Shown: positions 1 to 7,351, numbered from the stretch's first letter. The stretch is DNA of 10,549 bases from an uncultured Rhodopirellula sp. (GCA_913061385.1 CAJXTM010000058.1:1-10549), one strand, 5' to 3'. Made by a program: numbers and translations. The notes: generated by a model from the letters alone, not told the origin.

Positions 1-47
1 CTACACGTAAGGAGTCGTCGGCAGCGTCAGATGTGTATAAGAGACAG
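1..47 (+). other. Nextera i5-side sequencing adapter (artefact)
   Basis: This is synthetic sequence, not genome. Positions 1-6 are the end of the Illumina P5 arm, 7-14 are an 8-base index (GTAAGGAG, which I recall as Nextera S505/N505), 15-28 are TCGTCGGCAGCGTC, and 29-47 are the 19-base Tn5 mosaic end AGATGTGTATAAGAGACAG. Read through in frame it adds the residues MYKRQ to the neighbouring open frame, a peptide typical of adapter contamination in protein databases. Genomic sequence begins at 48. Confidence 0.98.
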
Positions 48-545
48 ATGTACAGCCTGATCTACTTGGCGTTTAAAACCGATTCAACGCGTTACGTGAG
101 TTACATGCTGCAAAGTATGAATAGCAGTCCGTGGGACAATGTTCCGATTCAGTTAGGCCTTGGCGGGACGCACCACGTCTTGGCTCACAACGCAGCTGCT
201 GGTGCCGCACAATCCGTTCCTCTAGGGAAGTACGACAAATTTCAGGGTGATCTGCTGGCTGAGTTCATCACGAAAATGGCGGACACACCCGAGGCCGAAG
301 GAACGATGCTCGATAACACCGTCGTGCTTTACGGCAGCAGCAATAGCCAGACGCACGTCAACAGCAATTATCCTATGATGCTGGTGGGAGGCGAACAATT
401 TGGCCTCAAACATGGAACGTTTCACCAACTCAATGACAAAACGCCGCCACTGTCCAATTTGTATTTGACACTGTTGAATGCACTGGACGTACCCGCCACG
501 CAATTTTCGGACAGCACTTCTACATTCTCGCAAATCATGAAATAG
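48..545 (+). CDS. DUF1552 family protein, C-terminal fragment (5' end missing)
   Basis: This is the last ~165 residues of a DUF1552-family protein; its start lies beyond the adapter junction. The ATG at 48 is coincidental, because family members are normally above 400 residues and the frame runs back only into adapter. Recognisable segments are YLAFKTDSTRYVSYML at the beginning, a GTHH stretch, the helix LLAEFITKMADTPEAEGTMLDNTVVLYGSS, then MMLVGGEQFGLKHGTFH and the closing TPLSNLY-type block with FSDSTSTFS. Function is not established. Members are usually exported proteins of planctomycetes and verrucomicrobia, often encoded near large cytochrome-domain proteins (DUF1592/DUF1587). The gene ends 31 bp before the DUF1501 gene on the same strand, so the two probably share a transcript. 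Confidence 0.9.
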   Translation: MYSLIYLAFKTDSTRYVSYMLQSMNSSPWDNVPIQLGLGGTHHVLAHNAAAGAAQSVPLGKYDKFQGDLLAEFITKMADTPEAEGTMLDNTVVLYGSSNSQTHVNSNYPMMLVGGEQFGLKHGTFHQLNDKTPPLSNLYLTLLNALDVPATQFSDSTSTFSQIMK

Positions 546-576
546 TTTGTAGTGTCTCTGATCGGCAACCAAAATC

Positions 577-1992
577 ATGAAGTCAAACACAGAACCTTCG
601 AGACGAGAAATCATCAGGCTTGGTGGCTATGGACTGGGTGCCCTCGCGGTCAGCTCCTTGTGTAATTCGCGCTTTGTGGAAGGAGCTCCCTTGGCTCCGC
701 AGATCAGGACTCGCGCCAAGTCGGTTATCTGGTTGGTGATGAATGGGGGTCAAAGCCACGTTGATACCTGGGACTACAAGCCGCAGTTGGCAAAGTCAAA
801 CGGCAAAAAGCTGGAAGGGTTCGACAACGAAATCGGATTCTTCCCCGAAAAAGTCGGCGCGCTCATGCAGTCGCCATTCAGTTTCAAACAGCATGGCGAA
901 TGTGGGAAATGGGTTTCCGACATTTTTCCGAGTGTTGCCCAGCACGTCGATGACATGGCGTTCGTGCATTCGTGCCATGGCAAGTCAAACAATCATTCGC
1001 CTGCGCTGTTTACGTTAAATACCGGAGTCAGCCGTATGGGGTATCCGTGTGTCGGCTCGTGGGTCACCTATGGACTGGGCAGCGCGAACAATAATCTGCC
1101 GTCTTTCGTCGTGATGACAGATCCAAAGGGTAGAGGCCTTCCCAAAGGACAGGCTCAGAACTGGGGCGCCGGGTTTCTTCCCGGTTCGTTTCAGGGCACT
1201 GCACTTAACAATCGTGGTCAGCCCATCAATGATCTGAGTCGTAATACAAACATCTCTGATCGCCAACAACGTCGACAACTCGACTTTATCAATTCACTGA
1301 ACCGCGAACATCAGAAATCCCGCGAAGCGAACGCCGAACTGGACGCTCGCATTCGTAGCTTTGAACTCGCCTATCGAATGCAGACAGCCGCTCCCGAGGT
1401 CTTCGATCTGAAACGCGAGTCGCCGTCGACGCACGCCATGTACGGTCTTGATGATGAGCGATGTGCTCACTTCGGTCGCCAGTGTCTGACTGCCCGCCGA
1501 ATGGTCGAGGGCGGGGTGCGATTCGTGCAGCTGTATAGTGGAGGTACGGAGAACCAGAAAAGCTGGGATGGCCATCTCGATATTGAAGGCAATCATCGCG
1601 GCTTCGCAAACGAGACGGATCAACCGATCTCGGCACTGCTGTCCGATCTGAAACAGCGGGGTTTGCTTGACGACACGCTGGTCGTCTGCGGGGGTGAATT
1701 TGGCAGACTACCGATTGCTCAGGTGGAATCCAAGCCAGGACGCGACCACAATCCGAATGCCTTCACAACTTGGTTTGCAGGAGGTGGAATCAAGGGAGGC
1801 GTCAGCTATGGAGAAACCGATGAGATCGGCCTAAACGCGGTAGTCGACAAGGTCTCGATCCATGATTTGCACGCAACGATCCTGCATTTGCTCGGAATTG
1901 ATCACGAACAGCTCAGGTACAATATAAATGGTCTCGATGTCAAACTCACAGGCGTCGAATCCTCACACGTGATTACCGACATCATTTCTTGA
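577..1992 (+). CDS. DUF1501 family protein, Tat-exported sulfatase-like
   Basis: A complete 471-residue DUF1501 protein, which belongs to the alkaline-phosphatase/sulfatase-like fold group. A twin-arginine signal opens it (SRREII, residues 8-13), followed by a short hydrophobic stretch with GLGALAVSSL, so export through Tat is likely. The mature part has the family blocks PLAPQIRTRAKSVIWLVMNG (about 38-57) and GQSHVDTWDYKPQL, a mid-protein region with many polar residues, LLDDTLVVCGGEFGR, and GRDHNPNAFTTWFAGGGIKG beginning at about residue 388. It closes with HDLHATILHLLGIDH. The Asp and His residues of VDTW, GGEFGR and GRDHN are the likely metal/active-site positions by analogy; this is inferred. 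Substrate is unknown. In planctomycetes these genes usually partner DUF1553/cytochrome-domain genes, whereas here the upstream partner is DUF1552. No clear Shine-Dalgarno precedes the ATG. Confidence 0.95.
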   Translation: MKSNTEPSRREIIRLGGYGLGALAVSSLCNSRFVEGAPLAPQIRTRAKSVIWLVMNGGQSHVDTWDYKPQLAKSNGKKLEGFDNEIGFFPEKVGALMQSPFSFKQHGECGKWVSDIFPSVAQHVDDMAFVHSCHGKSNNHSPALFTLNTGVSRMGYPCVGSWVTYGLGSANNNLPSFVVMTDPKGRGLPKGQAQNWGAGFLPGSFQGTALNNRGQPINDLSRNTNISDRQQRRQLDFINSLNREHQKSREANAELDARIRSFELAYRMQTAAPEVFDLKRESPSTHAMYGLDDERCAHFGRQCLTARRMVEGGVRFVQLYSGGTENQKSWDGHLDIEGNHRGFANETDQPISALLSDLKQRGLLDDTLVVCGGEFGRLPIAQVESKPGRDHNPNAFTTWFAGGGIKGGVSYGETDEIGLNAVVDKVSIHDLHATILHLLGIDHEQLRYNINGLDVKLTGVESSHVITDIIS

Positions 1993-2288
1993 GGGTTGTT
2001 TTGATCAGCCAATGAACCACGGTCGCTAGTCTTCTTATCAAGACTTGTCATTGAACTCAATCTGAGCCAGTGAAGGTCTTTGTGAATTTGCATAGCAGAA
2101 GATTCCAACTCATTTGAGGCAGAAGGCAAATTCACCACTGCCAATCCGACGAAGCGTCCCAGTGAGCGAGAATGCAACCGAACCCAGCGGTCACGGCGAC
2201 CCCGTTTAGCGAATCGAGCAACGTCGACGAAGCCGCTAATGACTCGTGAAAGGCGTACCATGGTCGATCCAAGCTACGGATTCACCGT
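1993..2288. other. Intergenic gap between convergent DUF1501 and ubiX genes
   Basis: A stretch of 296 bases separates the stop of the DUF1501 gene from the stop of ubiX on the opposite strand. No credible gene is visible; open frames crossing it have no family features and run antisense into real genes. It contains a small hairpin (AGTCTT/AAGACT, 2028-2045, loop CTTATC) without a following T-run, and a 10-bp inverted repeat (2082-2135) listed separately. No canonical intrinsic terminator was found for either flanking gene. Confidence 0.7.
2082..2135. repeat. 10-bp perfect inverted repeat, 34-bp spacer
   Basis: GTGAATTTGC at 2082-2091 is the exact reverse complement of GCAAATTCAC at 2126-2135. 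The 34-base spacer also contains the direct repeat GCAGAAG at 2095-2101 and 2119-2125. The element lies between two convergent genes. It could form a long-looped hairpin at the 3' ends of either transcript or be a paired protein-binding site. A chance origin is possible, and no T-run marks it as an intrinsic terminator. Confidence 0.5.
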
Positions 2289-2945
2289 CTATTCGCCCCA
2301 ACGATGCATTAGAGCGTTGTCAATTTCCAACTGGTCGAGGATCCGGCTTACGATGAAATCTACCAAGCAATCCAAGGACTTCACGCCGTGGTACCACCCC
2401 GGCATCGCAGGAAGAATGACTGCCCCCGAAGCAGCGAGGCGATGCATGTTCTCAAGCTGTATAACGCTCAGAGGTGTCTCGCGAGGTACGAGCACCAATT
2501 TTCGCTGCTCTTTCATGTGCACGTCCGCCGCGCGTTGGACTAGGTTCGAAGATGCAGCCCGGGCGATCCCACTCAACGTGCTGCCGCTGCAAGGACAAAC
2601 GACCATGGCCTTCGTTCGGAATGAACCACTGGCAATCGGGGTCATGTAGTCATCATATTGGTGATAACAAAATCGTTTCTGGCTGATCATTTCCGTCACC
2701 AAAGCGGGCGATACTAGCGGAGAAACCTCCGACCAGTCGGGCCGACAACAAACCAACGACTCGATATCAGGGTTTCTTAGATCCACCGTTAGACCGCACT
2801 CCTGCTTGATTACTGCTGCCCCGCTGGGGCTGATCACGACGTGCGTCTCATATCCGGCCTTAACGAGCACTTGCAACAAGCGGATCGCGTAAACGCTTCC
2901 ACTTGCTCCAGTCACGCCTACCACGATCCGTTCCAAAGTGCTCAT
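2289..2945 (-). CDS. ubiX: Flavin prenyltransferase UbiX
   Basis: UbiX joins dimethylallyl phosphate to reduced FMN to make prenyl-FMN, the cofactor of UbiD-type decarboxylases. The 218-residue protein shows the N-terminal Rossmann-like nucleotide site [12 protein letters not shown] (about 9-20), SPSGAAV (39-45), [20 protein letters not shown] (117-136), the [10 protein letters not shown] block with R155 and E156, [20 protein letters not shown] followed by W184-Y185-H186, and the C-terminal [12 protein letters not shown]. Homologues are usually about 190-210 residues, so this one is slightly long around residues 57-95. Its ATG overlaps the ubiE stop by 4 bp, indicating translational coupling. 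No UbiD decarboxylase is in the window. With a quinone methyltransferase beside it, the likely client is a UbiD-like enzyme of menaquinone or ubiquinone synthesis (inference). Confidence 0.95.
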   Translation of the reverse strand: MSTLERIVVGVTGASGSVYAIRLLQVLVKAGYETHVVISPSGAAVIKQECGLTVDLRNPDIESLVCCRPDWSEVSPLVSPALVTEMISQKRFCYHQYDDYMTPIASGSFRTKAMVVCPCSGSTLSGIARAASSNLVQRAADVHMKEQRKLVLVPRETPLSVIQLENMHRLAASGAVILPAMPGWYHGVKSLDCLVDFIVSRILDQLEIDNALMHRWGE

Positions 2946-3736
2946 GTGATCGCTTTACCCTGAGAATGCTGTGGCTTCACACCCACATAAATGGTTGCTA
3001 CACCGAACGTTAAAGGTGTGAACTCCACATCGCTCAGCCCTGCGGCAGTCATGCGATCAGCCAAGGCTTGACCGTCAGGGAACTGCCCCACGGACTCGGG
3101 AAGATATTCGTAAGCGTCCTTATCGTTGCTCGCAAACAACTGCCCCAGCCGCGGAAGGATATGGGTGAAGTAAAAATTATACGATTGCTTTAATCCAACC
3201 ATCGTAGGCCGAGAAAATTCCAAAATTAAGACCTGCCCTCCTGGACGACAGACGCGGAACATCTCACGCAGACCAAGGTCGGTGTCTGCGACATTGCGAA
3301 GCCCGAACGCGACGGTCACACACTGAAACAGGTTGTCCTCGAATGGCAGGTACTGAGAATCCGCCTCGATGAACTCAACCGCACGCTGCCCTTGTTCGGT
3401 TGGACGTCGTTTCTTTCTCGCAATTGCAAGCATTGCGTTGCAGAAATCGCTTCCCACAACATCAACGCCATCGGGCGCGTGTCTTGCTATTGAAAGGGCG
3501 AGATCACCAGTGCCAGTGCAGGTGTCCAAGGCCGGAACTCCAGGTTCCAGACGCAGCTTTTGAACTGCCCGGTAACGCCAATAGCGATCCACATTCAGTG
3601 ACAATAGATGGTTCATCGCGTCGTATCGTGGCGCAATCTGCCGAAACATCTCTCGTACTCGGTCGTTACTTTTATCAACCCCGGTAGTTACCGACGGTCC
3701 GGTTGCCGGTTCAGGGTCAACGGCGGTATTGTTCAT
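2942..3736 (-). CDS. ubiE: Demethylmenaquinone/ubiquinone C-methyltransferase UbiE (MenG)
   Basis: This class I SAM-dependent methyltransferase carries out the late C-methylation of demethylmenaquinone (and in ubiquinone makers the benzoquinol intermediate). The 264-residue protein carries the family signature [28 protein letters not shown] (about 27-54), SAM motif [13 protein letters not shown] (70-81), the acidic motif II region [27 protein letters not shown], then [12 protein letters not shown] and [14 protein letters not shown]. The last block, with [29 protein letters not shown] and [12 protein letters not shown], is typical of UbiE/MenG. An N-terminal tail of about 22 polar residues precedes the domain. 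It is the first gene of a two-gene unit with ubiX. As planctomycetes generally use menaquinone, menG is the more likely function here (inference). Confidence 0.95.
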   Translation of the reverse strand: MNNTAVDPEPATGPSVTTGVDKSNDRVREMFRQIAPRYDAMNHLLSLNVDRYWRYRAVQKLRLEPGVPALDTCTGTGDLALSIARHAPDGVDVVGSDFCNAMLAIARKKRRPTEQGQRAVEFIEADSQYLPFEDNLFQCVTVAFGLRNVADTDLGLREMFRVCRPGGQVLILEFSRPTMVGLKQSYNFYFTHILPRLGQLFASNDKDAYEYLPESVGQFPDGQALADRMTAAGLSDVEFTPLTFGVATIYVGVKPQHSQGKAIT

Positions 3737-3828
3737 CGAGATCTCACACAGTGTTTATTGGACGTCCAAGATAGTCTAGCATTGCGGCGAATCCTCGCCG
3801 ACCACACTCACTGCCTAACATTTCGAAC
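3737..3828. promoter_or_regulatory. Divergent intergenic region with 12-bp palindrome
   Basis: These 92 bases separate the divergent ubiE and HAD phosphatase starts and must hold both promoters unless one lies within a gene. Two symmetric elements are visible. The first is a perfect 12-bp palindrome, TTGGACGTCCAA (3758-3769), 22 bases from the ubiE start. The second is a hairpin CGGCGA-ATCC-TCGCCG (3785-3800), 28 bases before the HAD start. The palindrome has the form of a dimeric repressor or activator site, but I recognise no known operator. I saw no convincing -35/-10 pair in either direction. Confidence 0.45.
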
Positions 3829-4503
3829 ATGAAAACGCTGCTATTTGACATCGATGGAACGCTGATCGTCACAAACGACACAGGAACTCAGGCACTCGAG
3901 ACAGTGTTGCAAAGCAGTTTTGGAGTCAAGCGTCCGTGCATGGATGTCGCTTTTGGCGGACGCACTGATTTTTCACTTCTCAATGAAGTGCTGTTGCTCA
4001 ACGATATTACGCCGAATGAAGCAAATTTTCTAGCATTCACGAAAGCTTACCGGAACCTGTTGCCCCAGACGCTCAGCGAATGCGGTGGTGAAATACTACC
4101 GGGGGTCGTCGAGCTACTTTCCAGATTAGCGAAATGTGCTGAAATTCGCTGTGATGTGATGACCGGAAATTTAAGAGACACAGCAACTCAAAAGCTCGAC
4201 CACTTTGGCCTGACCCACTATTTCGACAACATATTTGGTGGTGATTTCGATGTGGACCGTCGTCATCTGGCACGGCGAACTGCGCTTTTCTTGCGTGGCA
4301 GTCATGGCCATGAGGTCAAGGATGGTACGATTGTGATCGGCGATACCCCTGCTGATATAACCTGTGGTCTCGACATTGGAGCATCAGTCTTGGCCGTATG
4401 TACCGGACAGTTCAATCGGGACTCTCTCGAGGCTGCCGGCGCTAACGCGGTGCATGAGGATCTTTCGGACGTCGACACAGTGTTCCGTTGGTTAACCGAA
4501 TGA
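3829..4503 (+). CDS. HAD-family phosphatase, phosphoglycolate-phosphatase-like
   Basis: A 224-residue haloacid dehalogenase-type hydrolase that probably dephosphorylates a small phosphorylated metabolite; the substrate cannot be read from sequence. Motif I is FDIDGTL, with D7 as nucleophile and D9 as acid/base. Motif II is MTGN (T112). Motif IV is GDTPAD (171-176), with D172 and D176 binding Mg2+. The canonical motif III Lys is not evident; DRRHLARR (143-150) occupies the position and R144 or R145 may substitute, as in HAD proteins with a D-R-x-x-L signature. The helical cap of about 80 residues between motifs I and II (about 15-95) places it in the phosphoglycolate phosphatase/beta-phosphoglucomutase-like subgroup. 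The gene diverges from ubiE and is followed by dinB after 55 bp on the same strand, so the two may be cotranscribed. Confidence 0.88.
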   Translation: MKTLLFDIDGTLIVTNDTGTQALETVLQSSFGVKRPCMDVAFGGRTDFSLLNEVLLLNDITPNEANFLAFTKAYRNLLPQTLSECGGEILPGVVELLSRLAKCAEIRCDVMTGNLRDTATQKLDHFGLTHYFDNIFGGDFDVDRRHLARRTALFLRGSHGHEVKDGTIVIGDTPADITCGLDIGASVLAVCTGQFNRDSLEAAGANAVHEDLSDVDTVFRWLTE

Positions 4504-4558
4504 GTGCGGTGCTTTACGCCCCCACAACACGCCCAGCTGGCAATCACGAGCTCCACCC

Positions 4559-5740
4559 ATGATTTTGCACATCGATATGGACGCCTTTTATGCATCCATC
4601 GAAGAGCGTGATCAGCCATCGTTACGTGGAAGACCGGTCATCGTAGGAGGGAGTTCGAAGCGTGGGGTGGTTGCTGCCGCAAACTACGAAGCTCGCCGCT
4701 ATGGAGTACACAGTGCCATGGCAGGAAAGAAGGCAGCAACACTCTGTCCGGATGCAGTATTTCTGAAACCGAGGCTTGAGCATTACGCACAGGTTGGGAG
4801 GCAGGTGCGGGAGATATTTTTGCGTTTCACACCATTAGTCCAACCATTGTCGCTGGACGAGGCATTTCTTGATGTCACTGGCACATTGAGACTTTTCGGT
4901 TCTGCCAACGCAATCGGTGTTCAAATCAAGAAGCTCATTCAACAAGAACTGGACCTTACCGCAAGCGTTGGAATCGCTCCTCTTAAATTCGTCGCAAAAA
5001 TTGCAAGCGATATCGATAAGCCGGACGGATTCACTGAGGTGAAAACATCGGAAATCCTCGGTTTTCTTGACCCGCTCCCGGTTTCGAGACTCTGGGGCGT
5101 GGGACGAGTTGGCAGGCAGAAACTTTCGACACTGCAACTCAAAACGATCGGTGATATTCGTCGGTACGACCGCAAAGTGATGAATGAGAAATTTGGCAAC
5201 TGGGGCGATCATCTCTGGAAACTTGCCAATGGTATTGATCCCCGAAAAGTTGTTCCTGATCGAATTGCGAAACAGATCAGCCACGAACGCACTTTTACCG
5301 ATGATATCGATGATCTGGACATGATGCGTGCGGTGATTAGCCATCTATGTGAACAGGTCACCCGACGCCTACGAAGAAACAATCGATTTGCAAAGTCAGT
5401 TACGGTCAAATATCGCTGCGGTGATTTCAGCACTTATGCTCAGAGCCGCTCGTTCCCAGAACCTACACAAGCGACCGACACGGTGTTTCGCCTGGCAATG
5501 ATTTTGTTGAATGAATTGGCGGTCAGGTATCCACAGCCGATCCGACTATTGGGGGTTAGTGTTGGAAACCTTAATGATGAGGGAACACGACAGCTCGATC
5601 TGTTCCAAGCAGAGAACGACGATGAATCACAAAAAGCTGTCGATCAAGTTGTGGACCAACTGACTGATAGAATCGGGAGTAACTCAGTATATCGGGCGGC
5701 CAGTCATACGTGGATTCATCGTGGTGATAAACCCAAGTAG
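4559..5740 (+). CDS. dinB: DNA polymerase IV (Y-family translesion polymerase)
   Basis: A Y-family polymerase that copies damaged or distorted DNA at low fidelity. The 393-residue protein is full length. The palm catalytic motif is HIDMDAFYAS (D6, D8) and Y11 is the likely steric-gate residue. The second catalytic motif, SLDEAFLDVTG, has D100 and E101. VGIAPLKFVAKIASDIDKPDGF is the conserved finger/palm segment, followed by helix-hairpin-helix LWGVGRVGRQKL in the thumb and a little-finger domain starting near QISHERTFTDD. A canonical sliding-clamp-binding motif, QLDLF, lies at residues 345-349. Here about 44 residues follow the clamp motif rather than it ending the protein. I saw no obvious LexA-type box in the 55 bp upstream, although promoter elements may lie before the HAD gene. 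Confidence 0.97.
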   Translation: MILHIDMDAFYASIEERDQPSLRGRPVIVGGSSKRGVVAAANYEARRYGVHSAMAGKKAATLCPDAVFLKPRLEHYAQVGRQVREIFLRFTPLVQPLSLDEAFLDVTGTLRLFGSANAIGVQIKKLIQQELDLTASVGIAPLKFVAKIASDIDKPDGFTEVKTSEILGFLDPLPVSRLWGVGRVGRQKLSTLQLKTIGDIRRYDRKVMNEKFGNWGDHLWKLANGIDPRKVVPDRIAKQISHERTFTDDIDDLDMMRAVISHLCEQVTRRLRRNNRFAKSVTVKYRCGDFSTYAQSRSFPEPTQATDTVFRLAMILLNELAVRYPQPIRLLGVSVGNLNDEGTRQLDLFQAENDDESQKAVDQVVDQLTDRIGSNSVYRAASHTWIHRGDKPK

Positions 5741-5828
5741 CAGGCTGCGAAGTCGATCGCCGTGCCCTTGTCCATCCTGCACTGAACAAGGCAGTGGAAT
5801 TCGCCTGAATCCTAGCGTATCCCACCAC

Positions 5829-5861
5829 AAAAAAACGGCAGAGGAGAAACTCCACTGCCGT
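5829..5861 (-). terminator. Intrinsic terminator between convergent genes
   Basis: The hairpin ACGGCAG-A-GGAG-AAA-CTCC-A-CTGCCGT (5835-5861) has 11 base pairs, a single A/A mismatch and an AAA loop. On the minus strand the stem is followed directly by a run of T residues (A5829-A5835 on +), a textbook intrinsic terminator for the TIM-barrel gene, whose stop is 99 bp upstream on that strand. On the plus strand the stem is followed by CTTGTCTTATTTTC, so it may also end the dinB transcript, less efficiently. Confidence 0.88.
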
Positions 5862-5960
5862 CTTGTCTTATTTTCATTTAAGGGATTAACCACCCTTCAC
5901 CCTGACTCAGAAACGAAACTTGCAGGCAGATAGCCTGAGGTATCAGCAGGGGGACTTAAT

Positions 5961-6878
5961 TCAGCTGATTGGGTTTGGCTCATAAGGAATGTCGTCGATC
6001 GTTTCCATTGGCAACTTTGCAACAACCAATCCAGCCTCTTTCGAGATTCCATCAACAGCCTCTTGAGCTCGCTGAACAATGCTCTCTCGCGTTTGACCTT
6101 TGTAGCTTTGGTTCGAAGCACTCGGGCTTACAGGCCCTTGAAAGCCGATCTCAGCCAGATGCTTGATCACGTCGACGTGATTCAATCCACCCTCTTGTTC
6201 CGGCAAAACACGCTCACTTGAGGTCGCTTTTTCAATCTCAGCCTCACTGTGCAGGGATCCAAGACGGACCGCAATGATTTTCTCGGCGCTGACTTTGCCG
6301 AGTTGTTCCATCGTTCCCTCGCCAACAACCCAGTCCCATGTGTCCAGTAGCATTCCGACATTGTCGCCTGCAACTGAGTTCACGAGTGCGAGGAATCCTT
6401 CCACATTACGAACGAACGCAAATTCCCTGTCCTCTTCCAATTCTTTGCCCGCCGAGAAACCAATTCCGAGTTGGATTCCACGAGGCTCAAGGACCTGTGC
6501 AACTTGTGCCAGTCTGGTTCCCTGAACATCAAAGTACTCGTGGTATGGCAAACGGTTTGTAGCTGCGGGCACACGAATGTAGCCGCGCGTTGCCCCCAGT
6601 TGTTTTGCCATGTCGGCAATAGGATGCAGACCGCCAATTTCACTCGTGAAAGCATCTTCATCCGCATCTAGGTCAAGTCCCAGCTCGAAGCCTCCTACCT
6701 CAATCTTCGCTGCTTCGAGGTACTTGGCAGCGTCTTCGACATTGGTTCGCTGTGCACGCCGAAGCATTTCGTGCATGTCGACGTCCATTCCGGAGAAGCC
6801 GTAGGTAAGTGCCAACTCGATCAACTCGCTCTGGCGGCCATTGATACCAAGCGCGGACGGTGAGAAATTTTTGAGCAT
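5961..6878 (-). CDS. Xylose-isomerase-like TIM-barrel protein (sugar phosphate isomerase/epimerase family)
   Basis: A 305-residue protein of the AP-endonuclease-2/xylose-isomerase-like TIM-barrel superfamily, whose members isomerise or epimerise sugars and related polyols. Family landmarks are MLKNFSPSALGINGRQSELIELALTYGF with GMDVDM on the first strand-helix unit, GFELGLDLDAD, the MAKQLGATRGYIRVP strand, LGIGFSAGKELEE, NVGMLLDTWDWVVG, IIAVRLGSLH, and GFQGPVSPSASNQ near the end. The start at 6878 was chosen because the conserved barrel begins exactly there; the frame stays open to a GTG at 7061, but those 61 codons show no family features. Several expected metal ligands look substituted: G140 where Glu is usual, D182 for His, S208 in the usual Asp position, and S254 near the usual last Glu. 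It may be non-catalytic or use another site (inference). No signal peptide is seen. Confidence 0.82.
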   Translation of the reverse strand: MLKNFSPSALGINGRQSELIELALTYGFSGMDVDMHEMLRRAQRTNVEDAAKYLEAAKIEVGGFELGLDLDADEDAFTSEIGGLHPIADMAKQLGATRGYIRVPAATNRLPYHEYFDVQGTRLAQVAQVLEPRGIQLGIGFSAGKELEEDREFAFVRNVEGFLALVNSVAGDNVGMLLDTWDWVVGEGTMEQLGKVSAEKIIAVRLGSLHSEAEIEKATSSERVLPEQEGGLNHVDVIKHLAEIGFQGPVSPSASNQSYKGQTRESIVQRAQEAVDGISKEAGLVVAKLPMETIDDIPYEPNPIS

Positions 6879-7351
6879 CAAATCTAACTTTAAATGAATG
6901 TATGGCGTGATCCCTTTGAAAGACTGGCAGATGAAAAACGCATCAAACGCCTTGGTCTCCTGGAACGGAGAGGGTCTCTCGCTGTCAGCAATCGTGCTGA
7001 ATCGGGATTTAAAAGCAGGTGGCATGATCGCCATAGGGCACCGTTCTACCGGGCCGATCACGCCGTCAATGTACGGTTGGATGGAAGCGAGGCATCTTTG
7101 CCTTCGGAGTCAGTATCGCAGAATTGGGTAGTTTCAGCCAAGGGGCGTTTGGCAGGCAAAAACGCCCCCGCTTCCCGTGGTCTTCTCCATTCAGCAAAAT
7201 GGAAGCAATAAAGGGCAAACCATGATGCTTTTGACACCTCAATGCCTGAGAAGTGGTCCGCGAAATCGAATAAATCCCGGATAAACTCACGGCACTACCA
7301 TCACTAATCAGAAGCTGGAATCGCGTGAATACGGAAAAAGCCGAGAATCCG
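6879..7351. other. Long divergent intergenic region
   Basis: This 473-base gap lies between the divergent TIM-barrel and MBL-fold genes. Plus-strand frames near 6894-7211 and the minus-strand extension of the TIM-barrel frame to 7061 have no recognisable family features, so I call none of them genes. Two hairpins stand in tandem at 7142-7168 (9-bp stem) and 7186-7203 (TCCATT/AATGGA, loop CAGCAA). TTGACA at 7231-7236 matches a -35 consensus but has no acceptable -10 at 16-18 bp. No tRNA or known riboswitch fold was recognised. Confidence 0.6.
7142..7168. other. Strong GC-rich hairpin, 9-bp stem
   Basis: GGGGCGTTT (7142-7150) pairs perfectly with AAACGCCCC (7160-7168) around the 9-base loop GGCAGGCAA. 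It lies about 180 bases upstream of the MBL-fold start and is the strongest local structure in this gap. No T-run follows on either strand, so it is not a classical terminator. It could be a leader structure, an mRNA stabiliser or a protein site. Confidence 0.6.

Noticed and set aside
2239..2649. Plus-strand open frame opposite ubiX
   Set aside because: It lies mostly antisense to a clear, complete ubiX and has no family features.
6879..7061. 61-residue N-terminal extension of the TIM-barrel protein
   Set aside because: The frame is open to a GTG at 7061, but the conserved barrel begins at the internal ATG (6878) and the extension shows neither a signal peptide nor conserved blocks.
6894..7211. 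Possible small gene in the TIM-barrel/MBL gap
   Set aside because: Composition is unstructured, no domain is recognisable, and the frame runs through the strong hairpin at 7142-7168.
7231..7236. TTGACA -35 box upstream of the MBL gene
   Set aside because: No acceptable -10 hexamer occurs 16-18 bp downstream; the region there is TGGTCC-like.
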